DNA of 64,000 nt, from contig CAJNOP010000003.1 in NCBI GenBank assembly GCA_905250075.1, forward strand, positions 1,190,395 to 1,254,394, in the 5' to 3' direction. The stretch is from Rotaria sp. Silwood1 (lineage: Eukaryota > Rotifera > Eurotatoria > Philodinida > Philodinidae). The notes beneath the pieces are model-generated. The model was not told the origin of the DNA. It saw nothing but the letters and a program-made list of their open reading frames with translations, and did not search any database. A program made the position numbers and the translations under genes. Positions 61,486 to 64,000 of this stretch are shown here, piece after piece. The number at the start of each line of letters is the position of its first letter. Position 1 is the stretch's first letter.

Positions 61486-61882
61486 ATTTTATTTAGAAGA
61501 CTTTATACATATATACACATACACACACTTGTTTTATTCTAAAATAGAAAAGAAAATATAATTTGATTATTATTATTATTATCATTATTATTATTTTATT
61601 GTTTCATAATATTTTCTTTTAATCTTCTTTAAATACACGCACCGAGTTTGATACATAAACGAGATTGACAATTCAAAAACAAACGGAAGAAGACACTCAT
61701 CTGACGCCTAAAGAAAATAATTGTTGCCAAAAAAAAAATGAAAGAAAAAAAAAGTACAAATATTTGTCACGTTAAAGTAGGCGCATACCATTCTTTTCTT
61801 TTAAATCATTCAAAAAATTATCAGAAAAATAATAATAAAACAAAAATATATATTTATTTCTTTTTTCTGTTTTTTGTTCGTA
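61486..61882. other. Short spacer between the two phosphatase genes
   Basis: About 400 bases between the start codon of the downstream phosphatase and the stop of the upstream one. It holds a (TTA)n microsatellite near 61567-61594 and poly-A tracts. The promoter of the downstream gene, if separate, must lie here. Confidence 0.6.
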
Positions 61883-64000
61883 TTAAGGTACTAATGGCTT
61901 AATAAAACTAGATCGATATGTTGTTTCATAATGTGAACGTTGATGCTCATTATTTGTTGTTGAATTTGATAAAGTACTCGTAACAGTTGTTGGTTGATGA
62001 GAATGATTATTACGTTGTTTTATATTTGGTGACGTAGTAATTGGTAAACTACGAGTACTAGTATAGGAATTTTGTGATGAAGTTGGACCTAATGGAAGAG
62101 AACTATTTAATGTTGTCATTGGAGGATTTAAATGACTTTTACCATATCGTGTTGGTATTGAAAATAATTGTTTATTTGTTGTAATTGATGGTGTTTGATA
62201 AATTGAATTGTTAATATTTGTTGAATTTGAAATAATTGTTGGTCGATTTATTGTATTCGACGCTAATGAACGAGATCGTGTTGTACCAGTAGAATTTGTT
62301 ATAGATACATCTCGAGCTGTTGGTCGAGCTTGATTCGATGATAAAAATAATGTATCATTAGTTGTAGGACTACTAATACTTGGATTATTAAGTGTTGAAA
62401 CAAATGTTGGAGCAAAAAATGGTAATGATGCTGGTTGTTGTTGTTGTTGTTGATTACGCATTTGTTTAATTTCTTCAAATGCAACGTCAGGAACATGACC
62501 AAATTGTGTTGGAATCACTGAATAGAAGAAAATTAACTTATCAAAAAAAAATTGATTCAATCAAAAAAGAAGGATAGAAGGAGATGATAGAAATCGTGTA
62601 CATTTATGTCAGATTAAAAATTCTAAGATGTCAAGCATAAAATTAATTAAAGACTTTATGTTATCGAATTGTTGAAGCCATATGCGTTAAGTTATTATTA
62701 TAAAACATGCTGTCAACAGCTTTATTGAATTACCTTATTATTAAGATAACAGTATGTCATGTAGTCTCTCATATGATAATCTTGTTAAATACCAATTTTT
62801 CATCTAATTGAAAGTTCTATATTTTCTAGATCAAATTGCAGATTTTCTTATAAAAATAATCTTTTAGATATTGAATCATACTCTCAACGACAAAATGTTT
62901 TTCAATCGTATTTTTGATGTTTCACATTTATGGATAATCAATTGCAATAAAACACAAGATTGTCGGAAGATTTTTTTTGTCCTTACCACTCTGTAGAGTT
63001 CGTTGTGCTGATCGTTTTGGTTAAAAAGTATTCAAATTTATTCAATAAGTATTTTGACCTTAGCACCATGAGTTATTAACTAAATTTGAATATATTTTTC
63101 TACCAGAATGATTAACTCAACAAGTTCTACAGAAAAAAATTTTCTAAGACACTTGTATTTTTCGCGATTGACTACTCATAGAAGTATTCATTAAAAATTC
63201 AATTCGCAACCAATTTATCTCTGATAGATCGACTCAGGAGAAATTGAATTCATTTCACTTACGTTTACAGAAGTAAAGTTATGAATATCATAGTACCCTG
63301 ATAAGAAGTACAGTAAAATGGAGTAAATTTAATATCTTACAGATTCCTTTATTTGACAAATCTTATTATAAGACTGTCAACAACACAGCTATTAGACATA
63401 CATGGCCTAAATTATTTAAAATAATCTGACGTTCAATGATGTGCATATAAATCTATGTCTTTAAACATATTTGATTATGCACTAATTAAATGATTTCTAT
63501 CATTCTAGAACCTTGTATTAATAGTTGAAAAACAAATAAATGTATTCTATTATTAAATTCATTAAAGACAAACTTACTTTTAACACTATTCTCCTTTTTT
63601 ATTTGATATTCATATGAAATAAGTTGGTTCCAAAAACCTAAATTTGGAAAACAAATTGGCCGATGTCTTTTACATAATAAATATGCATCTCGTAAAGTCA
63701 TATTCATATAACGAGCTAAATAAGCACAAACAATGGTTACACCTAAGCAAAAAGAGTTTTATATTAAAAAAAAGAAAACCAAAATAAAAAAATTAATTGT
63801 TTAATTTACTTCGACTAATACCAGCCATGCAATGAACAAGTACTTTATTTTGTTTATTGGCATTAATATGAGTATGAATTTTATCAGTTAATATATTAAA
63901 ATAATTACTTATAGGAGCTGTTGGAAAATCAATAATATCAAATTTTTCTAGTTTGATAGGTTTTGGATAAACAATAGGAGTAGACTCAACAGCAACATTC
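61883..64000 (-). CDS. Second atypical dual-specificity phosphatase (5' end outside window)
   Basis: The visible exons are 63810-64000 (enters from the window edge), 63578-63742 and 61883-62517; they give 329 residues in frame. The catalytic core reads KFDIIDFPTAPISNYF (candidate general-acid Asp), then the canonical active-site loop HCMAGISRS. The splice junction falls within the last Ser codon of that loop. CAYLARYMNMTLRDAYLLCK and FPNLGFWNQLISYE follow, again DUSP14/18/21-like. The tail is Thr/Ser/Asn-rich with a poly-Gln run and opens with QFGHVPDVAFEE, matching the FGSVPDIYL of the neighbour. The order of domains, the tail motif and tandem position argue for an old tandem duplication. 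Unlike the neighbour, the active-site loop is conventional. The N-terminal ~60 residues and start codon lie beyond the window. Intron 62518-63577 contains a hairpin. Confidence 0.9.
62989..63133. repeat. ~145-bp hairpin, relative of the palindrome at 41732-42050
   Basis: TCTGTAGAGTTCGTTGTGCT on the left pairs with AACTCAACAAGTTCTACAGA on the right. The arms share TGATC.TTTTG.T.AAAAA.TATTC with the arms of the palindrome inside the TTAA element at 41679. It is diverged, shorter and has no clear flanking duplication. Confidence 0.5.

Overview
The window is AT-rich animal nuclear DNA. Genes are split by GT-AG introns (many 50-80 nt, several 1-2.4 kb), with animal-specific families: an ARNT-type bHLH-PAS protein, an ALP/Zasp-type PDZ protein, a kinesin-3, ZMYND19, a Rubicon-homology protein and atypical dual-specificity phosphatases. 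Two runs of exactly 10 N mark scaffold joins. My best guess is a small, AT-rich spiralian such as a rotifer, possibly bdelloid. This rests on style (short AT-rich introns, an intronless bacterial-type glycosyltransferase, a dense load of small hairpin transposons), not on a marker gene.

Layout. 1-2067: no recognisable gene. 2092-3555 (-): 5' part of a PAPS transporter (SLC35B2-like), cut off at a gap. 3556-9632: gene-free, with a ~2 kb inverted repeat and smaller hairpins. 9633-11024 (-): single-exon type II membrane glycosyltransferase with a CgeB-type C-terminal domain. 12015-15394 (-): ARNT/tango, 4 exons. 17287-19719 (-): two-RRM hnRNP (squid/hnRNP D type), 5 exons. 24984-26682 (-): PDZ plus Zasp motif, no LIM, 5 exons. 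28941-40222 (-): kinesin-3 with FHA, closest in layout to KIF28/KLP-6, 24 exons including three microexons. 44421-45182 (-): four-TM MS4A-like protein with PPxY motifs. 47748-48551 (+): ZMYND19, the only + strand gene. 48552-55475: gene-poor transposon cluster. 55476-57224 (-): Rubicon-homology-domain protein. 58066-61485 and 61883->64000 (-): two neighbouring dual-specificity phosphatase genes sharing a distinctive tail motif.

Nearly every splice model was checked for reading-frame continuity: the complete multi-exon genes sum to a multiple of three. I see no operon-like or pathway logic linking the genes.

The least ordinary content is the non-coding part. Several hairpin elements have terminal inverted repeats and target-site duplications that can be read by eye: a 2.07 kb foldback element (9-bp duplication) carrying a nested TA-flanked hairpin element in one arm; a 680-bp hAT-like element (8-bp duplication); a 591-bp TTAA-flanked piggyBac-like element containing a 319-bp palindrome; two copies of a second TTAA-flanked family; and TA-flanked hairpins in introns and intergenic DNA. 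I found no intact transposase, so all would have to be moved in trans. I found no RNA gene, CRISPR array or other recognisable novel multi-gene system.
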